Positions 18,442-26,944 of a stretch of DNA of 64,000 nt are shown here, one piece after another (positions within the stretch are counted from its first letter, which is position 1; the number at the start of each line of letters is the position of its first letter). A program made the translations under genes and the position numbers. The stretch comes from Kushneria sinocarnis (lineage in GTDB: Bacteria > Pseudomonadota > Gammaproteobacteria > Pseudomonadales > Halomonadaceae). The stretch lies in contig NZ_RBIN01000003.1 of NCBI RefSeq assembly GCF_003633775.1, positions 310,001 to 374,000 on the forward strand. The letters run 5' to 3'. The notes beneath the pieces are model-generated. The model was given only the letters and a program-made list of their open reading frames with translations, was not told the DNA's origin and made no database searches.

Positions 18442-19254
18442 ATGCGACTGGTTTCTTTCAACATCAATGGCGTACGTGCGCGCCCGCACCAGCTTCAGGC
18501 TCTGGTGGAACAGCACGCCCCCGAGGTCATCGGTCTGCAGGAGACCAAGGTTCAGGACAGTGAATTTCCGCTCGCCGAGATCGAAACACTCGGTTACCAC
18601 GTCCACTACCACGGCCAGAAGGGACATTACGGTGTTGCCCTGCTGACCCGCACCATGCCGGAGGCCGTTTTCTACGGTTTTCCCGATGACGACGAGACAG
18701 CGCAGCGGCGCATGATCGGCGCTCGACTGATGACCTCCCGGGGGCCGCTGACGGTCTGGAACGGCTACTTTCCGCAGGGGGAAAGCATCCATCATCCGGT
18801 CAAGTATCCCCACAAGCGCCACTTCTACCAGCAGCTCACGCGTCTGCTCGAGGAGGATACGCCGCGTGACGAGGCCGTGGTGGTCATGGGGGATTTCAAC
18901 ATTTCGCCCACTGACAGCGATATCGGCATCGGTGAGAGCAACCGTCGCCGCTGGCTGCGCGAAGGCAAGACCAGCTTTCAGCCCGAGGAGCGTGAATGGC
19001 TGGGTCGCATTCATGACTGGGGCATGACCGACAGCTATCGCCATTGCCATCCGGCAGTCGATGATCGCTTCAGCTGGTTTGACTATCGCTCGAAGGGGTT
19101 CGAGCGCGAACCCAGGCGAGGCCTGCGTATCGATCTCATCCTGACCAGCCAGCCCTTGCTGGAGCGGGTGCGCGATACCGGGATCGACTACGAGCTGCGG
19201 GCCATGACCAAACCTTCCGACCACGCGCCCGTATGGGTCGATCTCGAGACCTGA
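18442..19254 (+). CDS. xthA: Exodeoxyribonuclease III
   Basis: Major AP endonuclease and 3'-5' exonuclease in base excision repair. The 270-residue protein starts [18 protein letters not shown], with the metal-binding Glu in GLQETKVQD, the catalytic Asp/Asn in [16 protein letters not shown], and the C-terminal His in [11 protein letters not shown]. Length matches E. coli ExoIII (268). It follows the small basic gene by 5 bases and converges with the TonB-cluster TPR gene. Confidence 0.96.
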   Translation: MRLVSFNINGVRARPHQLQALVEQHAPEVIGLQETKVQDSEFPLAEIETLGYHVHYHGQKGHYGVALLTRTMPEAVFYGFPDDDETAQRRMIGARLMTSRGPLTVWNGYFPQGESIHHPVKYPHKRHFYQQLTRLLEEDTPRDEAVVVMGDFNISPTDSDIGIGESNRRRWLREGKTSFQPEEREWLGRIHDWGMTDSYRHCHPAVDDRFSWFDYRSKGFEREPRRGLRIDLILTSQPLLERVRDTGIDYELRAMTKPSDHAPVWVDLET

Positions 19255-19281
19255 CAGACAAAATCGCCACGGCCCCGAGCG

Positions 19282-20583
19282 TCAGCCCGGGGCTGCGGCA
19301 GGCTTATCGCGCTTTTTTCCGGAGTGCGAAGCACCACCCGCCCCCTCGAGCGCCTGTAGCCAGGCGCGGGCCTGATCGGCACTGTCGCCCTGCTGCGCGG
19401 CCTGACGGAAGGCCCGGCGAGCCTGATCATCCTCTCCCAGCTCATGGGCCGCCACGCCCCTGAGCAGCCAGAGCCGACCCGGCTGCTCGGCGCCCTGTTG
19501 CAGGGCCTGCTCCAGGGCCTCTATCGCACGCTGCCAGTGTCCCCAGCCATAGGCCAGTTCGCCCAGCTGACGCCAGTCGGCGGCCTCACCTGTACGTTCG
19601 GCCAGGCGCTGCCAGGCCTCCAGGGCCCTGTCACGTACCCGTGCCCGGGTCCAGGCCTGAGCCAGCAACCGGCGGTGCTCGACAGTGTCCTTCAACTGTT
19701 CATTGCTCAGGGCCGCATCCAGCAGTTCACCGGCACGTGCCGGCGTGCCACCGGCCATGTGCAACCGGATGCGCTGCATCAGATCATCGCGCCCCTGCAG
19801 GATGCCGCGCTGCCAGCCGGCCTCCCAGATGGCAGCCGCCCGACCCGGTTGCCCGCTGCGCTGATAGAGCGCAGCCGCACGCCGCCAGTCTTCGGGGTCG
19901 GCATCCTGTTCATCCAGCTGCGCTTCGATCATGGCCACCGCTGCACCACTGTTGCCGGTATGCTGATAGACGGTTGCCGCCAGCTGGCGCTGCTCCGGAC
20001 TCAGTGACGCTGAATCGCGACGCGCCTGATCGATCCACTCGCCGGCGGCCTGCCAGGCACCGCGCTCGGCATCGACCTGCGCTGCCGACCAGAGCGCCCC
20101 GGTAGGCAGTGAAGCCTGCCCTGCCCAGCGATGATACAGTCGCGACGCCTCATCCAGCTGATCCGCACGGGCGCGCAGCGCCGCTTCCTGCTGGAGCCAT
20201 TCCAGCCGTCTGGCATAGGGGGCCACCTCCATGCTGCGGGCCTGCGACAGCAGCTCCGCCGCCTGAGCGGGGTTGCCTTCACGCCTCGCCGCGCTGGCCG
20301 CCAGCTGCAGATAGAGCGCCCGGGCCCAGCCATCGGCCCCGCTGTCATCCAGCCGCTCAGCCCGGGCCTGCCCCTCGCGCAGCACCTGCCCGGTATTGCC
20401 CGCCGAAAGCTGCTGCTGCAGCTGCTGCAATTGATTCACCGTTGCCTGTGGCAAGGCCGGGCCATCCGCATGCGCCGGCAACACCAGCCCCATCATCAAC
20501 ACCAGCACGGCACTGGAGCAAGACAGCCAGCGCAGGGCGGTGCCGACGGCAATCCGAAACCTTCGACCGGGTTCAGTCACCAT
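19282..20583 (-). CDS. Periplasmic TPR-repeat protein of the TtpC-TonB cluster
   Basis: A 433-residue protein with a signal peptide (hydrophobic stretch ending VLPAHADG) followed by repeated helix-turn-helix TPR-like units such as DADPEDWRRAAALYQRSGQPGRAAAIWEAG (about residue 215 on) and WRQLGELAYGWGHWQRAIEALEQAL. ATG 20583 has GAGGAG 8 bases upstream; the frame opens 5 codons earlier at a TTG. It is the last gene of the DUF3450-ttpC-exbB-exbD-tonB operon, the position where Vibrio and Shewanella TonB2-type clusters also carry a TPR protein. Role not shown; probably a periplasmic partner of TonB or TtpC. Confidence 0.8.
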   Translation of the reverse strand: MVTEPGRRFRIAVGTALRWLSCSSAVLVLMMGLVLPAHADGPALPQATVNQLQQLQQQLSAGNTGQVLREGQARAERLDDSGADGWARALYLQLAASAARREGNPAQAAELLSQARSMEVAPYARRLEWLQQEAALRARADQLDEASRLYHRWAGQASLPTGALWSAAQVDAERGAWQAAGEWIDQARRDSASLSPEQRQLAATVYQHTGNSGAAVAMIEAQLDEQDADPEDWRRAAALYQRSGQPGRAAAIWEAGWQRGILQGRDDLMQRIRLHMAGGTPARAGELLDAALSNEQLKDTVEHRRLLAQAWTRARVRDRALEAWQRLAERTGEAADWRQLGELAYGWGHWQRAIEALEQALQQGAEQPGRLWLLRGVAAHELGEDDQARRAFRQAAQQGDSADQARAWLQALEGAGGASHSGKKRDKPAAAPG

Positions 20584-20594
20584 GCCCTGACTCC

Positions 20595-21371
20595 TCAATT
20601 CAGTTCGAAGACCAGCTTCTGGCGCGTGCGCACCGGCTGATCCTGCGCCTGATAGGTCGACTGCGAGACGGCCTGGCGCGCCGAATCGACAAAGATATCC
20701 CCGGGCCGCGAATCCACCACGCGAATGGAGTCATTACTGACATGACCATTCGGACGGATCACGAACTCCAGCACCACGTAGCCCTCCTGACCCCGCCGGC
20801 GGGCACGCATGGGATATTCCGGGCGCACCTGGTTGGTGGGTTCTGCCGAAGCCATCGGTGCCTGACTTTCGGCAGGCGCACCGCTCTGCTGGCTGGCTGG
20901 TGACGAGGATGCCTGCTGCGCGCTGTCGGACGACTGCTCGGCATCCGCCTGCTGCGTGGACTGCTGCGACCGGGGCTCGCGACTGGGCTGCTGCTCGGGT
21001 TGTGGCTGAGGATCGGGCCGGGGCTCCGGCTGCTGCACATCCAGCTGTGGCAGCGCCTCATCCGGCGAGACTTCGGGCTTCGATTGCGGCGGCAGCGGTG
21101 TCTGCTTCAGGGCTATATCGCTTTGCACATCGGAGGCGGGCTGCGGTGCCGCTGCCGGCCGCGGTGGCGCCGCCGGAGTCGAGGCGCTGGTCGCCGAAGA
21201 AGGCGTTTCGCTGCTCTGCGGTGCACTGTTGCGTGGCGCATCCACCATGGCCACCGACAGCTGCTTCGGCGGCTGACGAGGCGCCTGTGGCGGCGCCACC
21301 AGCAGCGCCAGCCCCAGAAACAGTGCCAGCGCCAGCACCATGCCGCCGGCCAGTGCAAGCAGTCGCCGCAT
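20595..21371 (-). CDS. tonB: TonB energy transducer
   Basis: A 258-residue protein with an N-terminal membrane anchor (ALAGGMVLALALFLGLALLV), a long Pro/Gln/Ser/Glu-rich periplasmic linker (about residues 35-170), and a C-terminal TonB domain with PEYPMRARRRGQEGYVVLEF, RVVDSRPGDIFVDSA and the closing KLVFELN. It transmits proton-motive-force energy from ExbB/ExbD to outer-membrane receptors. Its ATG overlaps the exbD stop (ATGA). The C-terminal domain is of the short TonB2 type. Confidence 0.9.
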   Translation of the reverse strand: MRRLLALAGGMVLALALFLGLALLVAPPQAPRQPPKQLSVAMVDAPRNSAPQSSETPSSATSASTPAAPPRPAAAPQPASDVQSDIALKQTPLPPQSKPEVSPDEALPQLDVQQPEPRPDPQPQPEQQPSREPRSQQSTQQADAEQSSDSAQQASSSPASQQSGAPAESQAPMASAEPTNQVRPEYPMRARRRGQEGYVVLEFVIRPNGHVSNDSIRVVDSRPGDIFVDSARQAVSQSTYQAQDQPVRTRQKLVFELN

Positions 21372-21775
21372 CAGTCGCCTCCCTCCGAGGCGGCCACGGC
21401 AATGTTGTCGACACCGGACTGACGAATGCGATCCATGGTGCGAATCAGCAGACCGGTCCGGGACTGTTGGTCGGCCTGGATGACCACGCTGCCATCACCG
21501 TCGCCCATGGCACCGGAAACCGCCTCGCCGACCCGATCGGCATCCACTGCTTCACCATTGACCCAGATGGCCCCTTCGGGCGTGATCGCCACCATGACCT
21601 GGGCATCCGGCCGGGCACTGGCAGTGCTGGCCTCGGGACGCTGGATATCGACCCCGCTCTCCTTGACGAAACTGGTCGTCACGATGAAGAAGATCAACAT
21701 GATGAAGACCACATCGAGCATCGGGGTCAGATCGACCCCGGCTTCCTCTTCCTGCTGCATGCGACGTCTACGCAT
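21371..21775 (-). CDS. exbD: ExbD/TolR biopolymer transport protein
   Basis: A 134-residue inner-membrane protein. It begins MRRRRMQQEEEAGVDLTPM, with the conserved DLTPMLDVVFIMLIFFIVT segment, whose Asp in the membrane helix is the proton-carrying residue of the family, then a periplasmic domain. ATG 21775 is the family start; the open frame extends 49 codons upstream in exbB antisense-quality sequence. It overlaps the exbB end by 8 bases and tonB by 4. Confidence 0.92.
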   Translation of the reverse strand: MRRRRMQQEEEAGVDLTPMLDVVFIMLIFFIVTTSFVKESGVDIQRPEASTASARPDAQVMVAITPEGAIWVNGEAVDADRVGEAVSGAMGDGDGSVVIQADQQSRTGLLIRTMDRIRQSGVDNIAVAASEGGD

Positions 21776-22301
21776 GACGGTCCTCCACGGCACGGGCGAG
21801 CCGATCATGCAGACGCTGATCCTCGCGGCGTACCAGATATTCGAAACGGCTGGTAAACAGCAGGCCCACCACGGCCACCGCCATTCCCGCCAGGGTAGGC
21901 AGCGTGGCGCGGGCCACGCCATCGGACATGCTGCGGGCCTGGCCGATGCCGGTCAGCGAGAGCGAGTCGAACACCTGAATCATGCCGGTGACCGTGCCCA
22001 GCAGCCCCAGCAGCGGACAGAGCGCGACCAGCAGCTTCAGCCACGGCAACGGACTGCGCAGCGACGCGAGCAGCTCCCGGCACCAGCATTCCCTCAGGGT
22101 ACGGGCACTCCAGCTGACATGTTCGTGACGCGCCTGCCAGCGTTCGATCAGCGCCCGGCGTTCGTGGCGATAGCGCCGCTGCCAGTACAGCAGCCGCTCG
22201 ATGCCGAGAGCGAACATCACCATGGCGGTCAGCGCGATGGCAACCAGAACCGGCCCGCCGGCCTCGACCAGACGAACAATGGGGTCAATGACCTGATCCA
22301 T
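21768..22301 (-). CDS. exbB: ExbB (MotA/TolQ/ExbB) proton channel protein
   Basis: A 177-residue protein with the MotA/TolQ/ExbB domain: an N-terminal membrane helix (VLVAIALTAMVMFALGIERLL) and two C-terminal helices around LKLLVALCPLLGLLGTVTGM and TLPTLAGMAVAVVGLLF. ATG 22301 has GAGAG upstream; the upstream in-frame ATG at 22328 lacks a ribosome site. The start overlaps the end of the TtpC-like gene by 17 bases. This short ExbB is the second of two ExbB-family proteins in the operon, as in Vibrio TonB2 clusters. Confidence 0.9.
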   Translation of the reverse strand: MDQVIDPIVRLVEAGGPVLVAIALTAMVMFALGIERLLYWQRRYRHERRALIERWQARHEHVSWSARTLRECWCRELLASLRSPLPWLKLLVALCPLLGLLGTVTGMIQVFDSLSLTGIGQARSMSDGVARATLPTLAGMAVAVVGLLFTSRFEYLVRREDQRLHDRLARAVEDRHA

Positions 22302-23688
22302 GCTCTCTCTCGCGATGCTCCCGGACATCCGCGGCCAGCGACTGCTCCTGACGATCGAGATATTCCGCCAGAGCCGCGCTGGCGCGGCCTTCGACGCTGT
22401 TCATCAGCCGCCGGCTGCGACTGGCCAGTGCGGTATGGGCAAACAGCAGCGGAATGGCCACGATCAGCCCGATCACCGTGGTCACCAGCGCCTGACTGAT
22501 GCCGCCCGCCATGACCTTCGGATCGCCGCTGCCGAATACGGTGATCGACTGGAAGGTCCCGATCATGCCGGTGACCGTGCCCAGTAGCCCCATCAGCGGG
22601 GCAATCGCCGCCATCACCTTGATCAGCGCCTGCCCCCGTTCCAGTCGCGGCTGCTCGGCCAGCAGCATCTCGTCGAGTCTGGCCTCGAGCACTTCGGGAT
22701 CATGATAGCGCCGGATACTGCGAAAGCGGGTCAGGACACGACCGAGCGGATTATCCTCCTGCAGATGATCCAGGTTCCTGACCTGACGGCGCAGGCGGCT
22801 ACCGGTTACCAGCAGGTACCCCAGCTGCACCAGCGCTGCCAGAAGCCCCAGCGCACCCAGCGCCAGAGTGACATAACCGATCACACCCCCCTGGCCCAGA
22901 CGCTCCAGCAGCGTGGGCTGCTGGGCCAGCGCCCGGAGTACATCCCCCTGGGTGGGATCGACTGTAACCCGCCCCTGGCCATTTTCGGCAAAGTCGGCCA
23001 GCTGACTCGCTGCCGCTCCTGGCGTGTGTTCGGCCACTGTCAGGGTCTGGCCCTGTTCGGGAAGCTGAAGCAGATCGGGCGGACTGAAGGCATCCACACC
23101 GCCGACCCGAATCACCGGCCGCTGCCGTACGCTGCCATCCTGCCCCGCTACCGCCCGGGTTTCGCGGGTCACGCTGCCGCTGGCGGCGATCAGCGATGCC
23201 ATGCGGTCGGTATAGCCTTGCAGATCCGTCAGCGAGGGAATGGCATCTTCTTCGATCGCCTGCGGCAGCCGATCGGACTCTCCCAGCATCAGCCAGCTGC
23301 CCTTGAGCTCATCCCGGGTCCGGTCGATCTGCTGACGCAGTACATCAAGGACCGGCATCAGGTCGCCGCTGCCCGACTGGCGCTGCTGGCTGATATCCTC
23401 GAGCGCCTGCTGCTGCTGCTGACGCCGTTGCTGAAGCTGCTGCTGACGCTCTCGGGCCTGCTCAAGACGCTGCTGCGCCTGTTGCACGGCCTGACGCAGC
23501 TCGTCACGGTTGTCGAGCAGCCGGGAAAGACGCTCGCTGTCGCGCTGCTCGGCCGCCCGGGCCTGCTGCTGATACTGCTGAACCACCTGGTCAAGCGAGG
23601 GTGCCGCCCAGCTTCGGCCCATCATCAGCATACCGGCAGTCATCATCACTACTGCCCATATGACACGACGCCCGACATGCCCACTCAT
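22285..23688 (-). CDS. ttpC: TtpC-like MotA/TolQ/ExbB protein with periplasmic coiled coil
   Basis: A 467-residue protein that resembles TtpC, the extra ExbB-family component required by Vibrio TonB2 systems. It has a signal peptide (to SWAAP), a Gln/Arg-rich periplasmic coiled coil (about residues 35-100), a periplasmic domain, a membrane helix near residues 265-290 (YVTLALGALGLLAALVQLGYLLV, shown in part), and C-terminal ExbB helices with MAAIAPLMGLLGTVTGMIG and QALVTTVIGLIVAIPLL. Its ATG overlaps the DUF3450 stop by 4 bases. The symbol is by family position. Confidence 0.8.
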   Translation of the reverse strand: MSGHVGRRVIWAVVMMTAGMLMMGRSWAAPSLDQVVQQYQQQARAAEQRDSERLSRLLDNRDELRQAVQQAQQRLEQARERQQQLQQRRQQQQQALEDISQQRQSGSGDLMPVLDVLRQQIDRTRDELKGSWLMLGESDRLPQAIEEDAIPSLTDLQGYTDRMASLIAASGSVTRETRAVAGQDGSVRQRPVIRVGGVDAFSPPDLLQLPEQGQTLTVAEHTPGAAASQLADFAENGQGRVTVDPTQGDVLRALAQQPTLLERLGQGGVIGYVTLALGALGLLAALVQLGYLLVTGSRLRRQVRNLDHLQEDNPLGRVLTRFRSIRRYHDPEVLEARLDEMLLAEQPRLERGQALIKVMAAIAPLMGLLGTVTGMIGTFQSITVFGSGDPKVMAGGISQALVTTVIGLIVAIPLLFAHTALASRSRRLMNSVEGRASAALAEYLDRQEQSLAADVREHREREHGSGH

Positions 23689-24572
23689 GAATCGCTCCCG
23701 TTATTGCCCGCGGCGGATGCCGTACCACTCCGACGGTCACTTTCCGGCCTTTCGTCATTTTCCGTCGAAGCGCTGCTGCTCTCCCCGGCACTGTCGGATA
23801 GCGCAACCGACAGCGGCAGGGAGAGCAGTTCGGGACTGCGCTGATCATTGGCAATCTTCACGCCCCGGCGCACCTCTTCCAGTGCATCGCCGTCAAGGGG
23901 CTGCCACTCACCGCTGCCGGCCTGCCAGATACTGCCGCGATGACCGTCCAGCGTCAGGTAGTACCAGCCCACGCGACCCAGTCTCAGATACTGCACCCGG
24001 GTGTCTGCATCACCGTGCAGCGGCCCCTGCCATGCTTCGATGCCGGTACCGTAGTCCAGCTCCTGCTGCCAGGCGGACAGTACCCGCTTGAGCTTGTCGG
24101 CCCGGGACATCGAAGCCTCGCCCAGCATGCGATCCAGGCTGTCGAGCCGAGCCATGCGCTCACGCTGGTGAAAGGGGATGTCCGCCCTGACCAGCGCCCG
24201 AAGCTGTTTCACCATATTCTGGAGGGTGGCGGGCAGCGCCTCATCCGTGGCATCCATCGAAGCCAGCGCCTGACGCTGCCGTTCGATGCGCTGCTGCTGG
24301 CGCTCCAGCATCGGCGCCACGGTCCGATTGTGCTGCTCGAGCCGGTCCGCCGATTCGCGGGCATCCCGCAGCTGACGCAGCAGCTCCCGGGTTTCATCAT
24401 CGGCGTTATCGATCTTCTGCTGCAGAACCTGCTGTTGCTGCTGATGCTGACGAGTGGCATCACGTACCGGTGAATCGGCTTGGGCAGGCATTGCGGCAGC
24501 CATCGTGCAGGCCATGCTCAGGCAGGCTGTCGCCAGCCGCCGGACACCGGGATCATGCAGTAATAACCTCAC
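23685..24572 (-). CDS. DUF3450 periplasmic coiled-coil protein
   Basis: A 295-residue protein of the DUF3450 type that precedes ttpC in TonB2-like clusters. After a signal peptide (ending AMPAQADSP) comes a long coiled coil (QQQQQVLQQKIDNADDE, RQLRDARESADRLEQHN) and a domain with RVQYLRLGRVGWYYLTLDG and SGEWQPLDGDALEEVRRGV. The C-terminal 45 residues are Ser/Glu/Asp-rich and probably disordered. The start is called at GTG 24572 because CAGGAG lies 6 bases upstream; the frame also opens at a TTG eight codons earlier. First gene of the operon; a Fur-like palindrome lies 181 bases upstream. Confidence 0.8.
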   Translation of the reverse strand: MRLLLHDPGVRRLATACLSMACTMAAAMPAQADSPVRDATRQHQQQQQVLQQKIDNADDETRELLRQLRDARESADRLEQHNRTVAPMLERQQQRIERQRQALASMDATDEALPATLQNMVKQLRALVRADIPFHQRERMARLDSLDRMLGEASMSRADKLKRVLSAWQQELDYGTGIEAWQGPLHGDADTRVQYLRLGRVGWYYLTLDGHRGSIWQAGSGEWQPLDGDALEEVRRGVKIANDQRSPELLSLPLSVALSDSAGESSSASTENDERPESDRRSGTASAAGNNGSDS

Positions 24573-24752
24573 TCGGTTCTCCTGAAAGACAGCCAAACTC
24601 GGATTTCAGCTCGCCATGATTCGAACACGATGCAGCTCCATGGCACTGGCCGCCATGGCACACGCTGACCGGCAGGATGGGACTGCTCGTTCGGAAATCA
24701 GGGCAGCGCGACAGCGCCTCTGAAAATTGCCTTCCAGGGTAATAGAAACAAG

Positions 24753-24769
24753 AACAATTATCAATTGTT
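24753..24769. promoter_or_regulatory. Possible Fur-type operator upstream of the TtpC-TonB operon
   Basis: AACAATT (24753-24759), ATC, AATTGTT (24763-24769) is a perfect 7-3-7 palindrome in an unusually AT-rich pocket. It includes the AATTATCA core seen in Fur boxes and overlaps the probable promoter zone (a TATTAC box lies at 24744-24739 on the minus strand). Iron control of TonB systems is common; the match to the 19-base Fur consensus is only partial. Confidence 0.4.
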
Positions 24770-24818
24770 GTTGATCAGCATTGGCAGCAGCACCTCCGTC
24801 ATGATGGCCGGATACACT

Positions 24819-24846
24819 ACGGGCTGCTCCGTCGGGAGCAGCCCGT
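24819..24846 (-). terminator. Terminator hairpin after etfA
   Basis: A perfect 12-base stem (ACGGGCTGCTCC at 24819-24830, GGAGCAGCCCGT at 24835-24846) with a 4-base loop lies 95 bases after the etfA stop. There is no T-run, but the stem is strong and well placed between the etf and TonB transcription units. Confidence 0.55.
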
Positions 24847-24940
24847 AATGCCTGCCATTATCTGCTGGCGTCGCACCTGCCCCGTGACGCCCTGTCAGGG
24901 ATGAAACGGCATCATCGACGCCGGATGCCGGACGCCGGGG

Positions 24941-25900
24941 TCACGACTCATGCCGAGGAAGCTTCTCGACCAGCTCCGGGAGGATCTCGAACAGATCGGC
25001 GACCAGCCCGTAATCCGCCACCTGGAAGATCGGCGCCTCCTCGTCATGATTGATGGCCACGATTACCCGGGAATCCTTCATGCCCGCCAGGTGCTGAATC
25101 GAGCCGGAGATGCCCACTGCAATATAGAGCTCCGGCGCCACCATCTTGCCGGTCTGACCGACCTGCATGTCATTGGGCACGTAACCGGCATCCACGGCAG
25201 CCCGCGAGGCGCCGATACCGGCCCCGAGGCGATCGGCCACGGCCTCGATGAGGCGGAAGTTGTCGCCACTGCCGAGGCCGCGGCCACCGGAGACAACCAC
25301 CCGGGCCGACGAGAGCTCGGGCCGTTCGCCGCTGACCAGCTGCTCATCGACCAGACGCGACAGTCCGGTATCCTCCCCCGCGGCCAGCGCTGCCACGGGG
25401 GCCGCCTCCTGCGCCCCCACGGCATCGAAGGCAGTCGGCCGGATGGTCAGTACCCGCAGCGCATCATCACTCTGTACCGTAGCCAGTACGCTGCCGGCGT
25501 AGATCGGTCGCACGAAGGTATCGGGGCCCTGAACAGCCACCACCTCGGAGAGCTGGGCGACGTTACACAGTGCCGCCACACGCGGCATGATGCTGCGCCC
25601 GGTAGTGCTGGCCGCCGCCAGCAGGTGGGTATACTCCCCGGCCATGCCGGCCACCAGGGCCGCGGTGTTCTCGGCCGCGGCATGATCGTAGTGCGCTGCC
25701 TCGCAGCAGTGCACGCGCTGTACACCGGCCAGCCGCGCCACCTGCTCGGCAGCACGCTCGGCGCCACTGCCGACAACCAGCACCTCGATCGCTTCCCCCA
25801 GCGCGGCTGCCGCAGCCACGACCCGTGCGGTAGCGGCATCCGGTTCGCCACTGCTCTGCTCTGCCACGACCAGGGTGCGGACGGTCTGTTCACTGCTCAT
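24941..25900 (-). CDS. etfA: Electron transfer flavoprotein alpha subunit
   Basis: FAD-binding subunit of ETF, which takes electrons from acyl-CoA and other dehydrogenases. The 319-residue protein has an N-terminal domain (RTLVVAEQSSGEPDAATAR) and the C-terminal FAD domain with VVSGGRGLGSGDNFRLIEA, GASRAAVDAGYVPN, QVGQTGKMVAPELYIAVGIS and INHDEEAPIFQVADYG. Its ATG overlaps the etfB stop by one base. The partner dehydrogenase (ETF:ubiquinone oxidoreductase) is divergent at 26945. Confidence 0.96.
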   Translation of the reverse strand: MSSEQTVRTLVVAEQSSGEPDAATARVVAAAAALGEAIEVLVVGSGAERAAEQVARLAGVQRVHCCEAAHYDHAAAENTAALVAGMAGEYTHLLAAASTTGRSIMPRVAALCNVAQLSEVVAVQGPDTFVRPIYAGSVLATVQSDDALRVLTIRPTAFDAVGAQEAAPVAALAAGEDTGLSRLVDEQLVSGERPELSSARVVVSGGRGLGSGDNFRLIEAVADRLGAGIGASRAAVDAGYVPNDMQVGQTGKMVAPELYIAVGISGSIQHLAGMKDSRVIVAINHDEEAPIFQVADYGLVADLFEILPELVEKLPRHES

Positions 25901-26649
25901 CAGATCACTCCGGCTTCGTTCTTCAGGCGGTCTACCAGTTCATCCACGCTATCGACCCGTACCCCGGGCTGCCGCTCGGCGGGATAGTCGACACGCAGGG
26001 TGCGTACCCGGGGGGCCAGATCGACACCCAGGCTCTGCGCCGCGCGCGACTCGATCGGGCGCTTTTTCGCCTTCATGATATCGGGCAGTCGGGCAAAGCG
26101 TGGTTCATTGAGGCGCAGATCGACACTGATCACGGCAGGCAGCTGCAGTGCCAGGATGCGTAATCCACCGTCGATCTCGCAGGTCACCGTAACCGACTCG
26201 CCCGCCACCCTGATGTCGGACGCATAGGTGGCCTGCCCGCATCCCAGCATGGCGGCCAGCATCTGCGCCGTCTGGTTGTTGTCGGAATCGATCGACTGCT
26301 TGCCCAGCAATACCAGCCCGGGCTGCTCTTCTTCGACCACCCCGGCCAGCAGACCGGCCACGTGCAACGACTCCAGGGCCTCATCATGCTCCAGGTGCAG
26401 CGCCCGATCCGCGCCCAGCGCCATGGCCGAGCGCAGCTGTTCCTGAGCAGCCTTAGGTCCGATGGTGACCGCCACCACCTCGCTGGCAATGCCCTGCTCC
26501 TTGAGCCGCACGGCCTCTTCAAGCGCGATCTCGCAGAAGGGATTCATGGCCATCTTGGCATGCGCCAGATCGACGCCGGCATGATCCTCGCTGACGCGTA
26601 CCCGAACGTTGTAATCGATGACGCGCTTCACCGCGACGAGTACTTTCAT
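25900..26649 (-). CDS. etfB: Electron transfer flavoprotein beta subunit
   Basis: AMP-binding subunit of ETF. The 249-residue protein starts MKVLVAVKRVIDYNVRVRV and contains MNPFCEIALEEAVRLKEQG and VLLGKQSIDSDNNQTAQMLA, both typical of EtfB. The frame extends 23 codons upstream, but ATG 26649 fits the family and has GAGGGTG upstream. First gene of the etfB-etfA pair. Confidence 0.96.
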   Translation of the reverse strand: MKVLVAVKRVIDYNVRVRVSEDHAGVDLAHAKMAMNPFCEIALEEAVRLKEQGIASEVVAVTIGPKAAQEQLRSAMALGADRALHLEHDEALESLHVAGLLAGVVEEEQPGLVLLGKQSIDSDNNQTAQMLAAMLGCGQATYASDIRVAGESVTVTCEIDGGLRILALQLPAVISVDLRLNEPRFARLPDIMKAKKRPIESRAAQSLGVDLAPRVRTLRVDYPAERQPGVRVDSVDELVDRLKNEAGVI

Positions 26650-26944
26650 GACACCCTCATGAGTTGGAAAAACTTGCCGGCGCGACGATACGAGCGCCGG
26701 GAAGCGCCCGCTCGCCACGCTCGACAGACGGACCAGCGAAGCCGCGTTCCGGGCTATCGCGGGCAGTGTGTCTCGACATGTCCGATGGGCGATGTGTTGA
26801 TGGCAGCAAAAAATGGCACAATCGGTATGGCACTGCCATCACTGCCGAACATATCGCGTCAGCACGGCAGTGTAACATGCCGGATGGCCATGAGCCGGTC
26901 CCCCTGTCTCGCCCACTTGTTCATCAGAGAGTAGCTGGTTGCCC
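26650..26944. other. Divergent intergenic region between etfB and the ETF dehydrogenase
   Basis: 295 bases shared by the two divergent ETF units. I see short inverted segments around 26840-26890 (GGCAGTG and CACTGCC elements) and an A-run at 26807-26812, but no promoter good enough to call. A shared regulator for both ETF units is possible. Confidence 0.4.

Larger units (their letters stand above)
24573..24940. other. Intergenic region between etfA and the TtpC-TonB operon
   Basis: About 368 bases without a gene. It contains the leader and promoter zone of the DUF3450-tonB operon, the palindrome at 24753-24769, and the etf terminator hairpin at 24819-24846. The stretch 24720-24780 is much more AT-rich than the rest of the window. 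Confidence 0.6.

Noticed and set aside
19255-19300. GC-rich hairpin between xthA and the TPR gene
   Set aside because: The stem is only about six bases and partly inside the TPR coding region, not enough to call a terminator.
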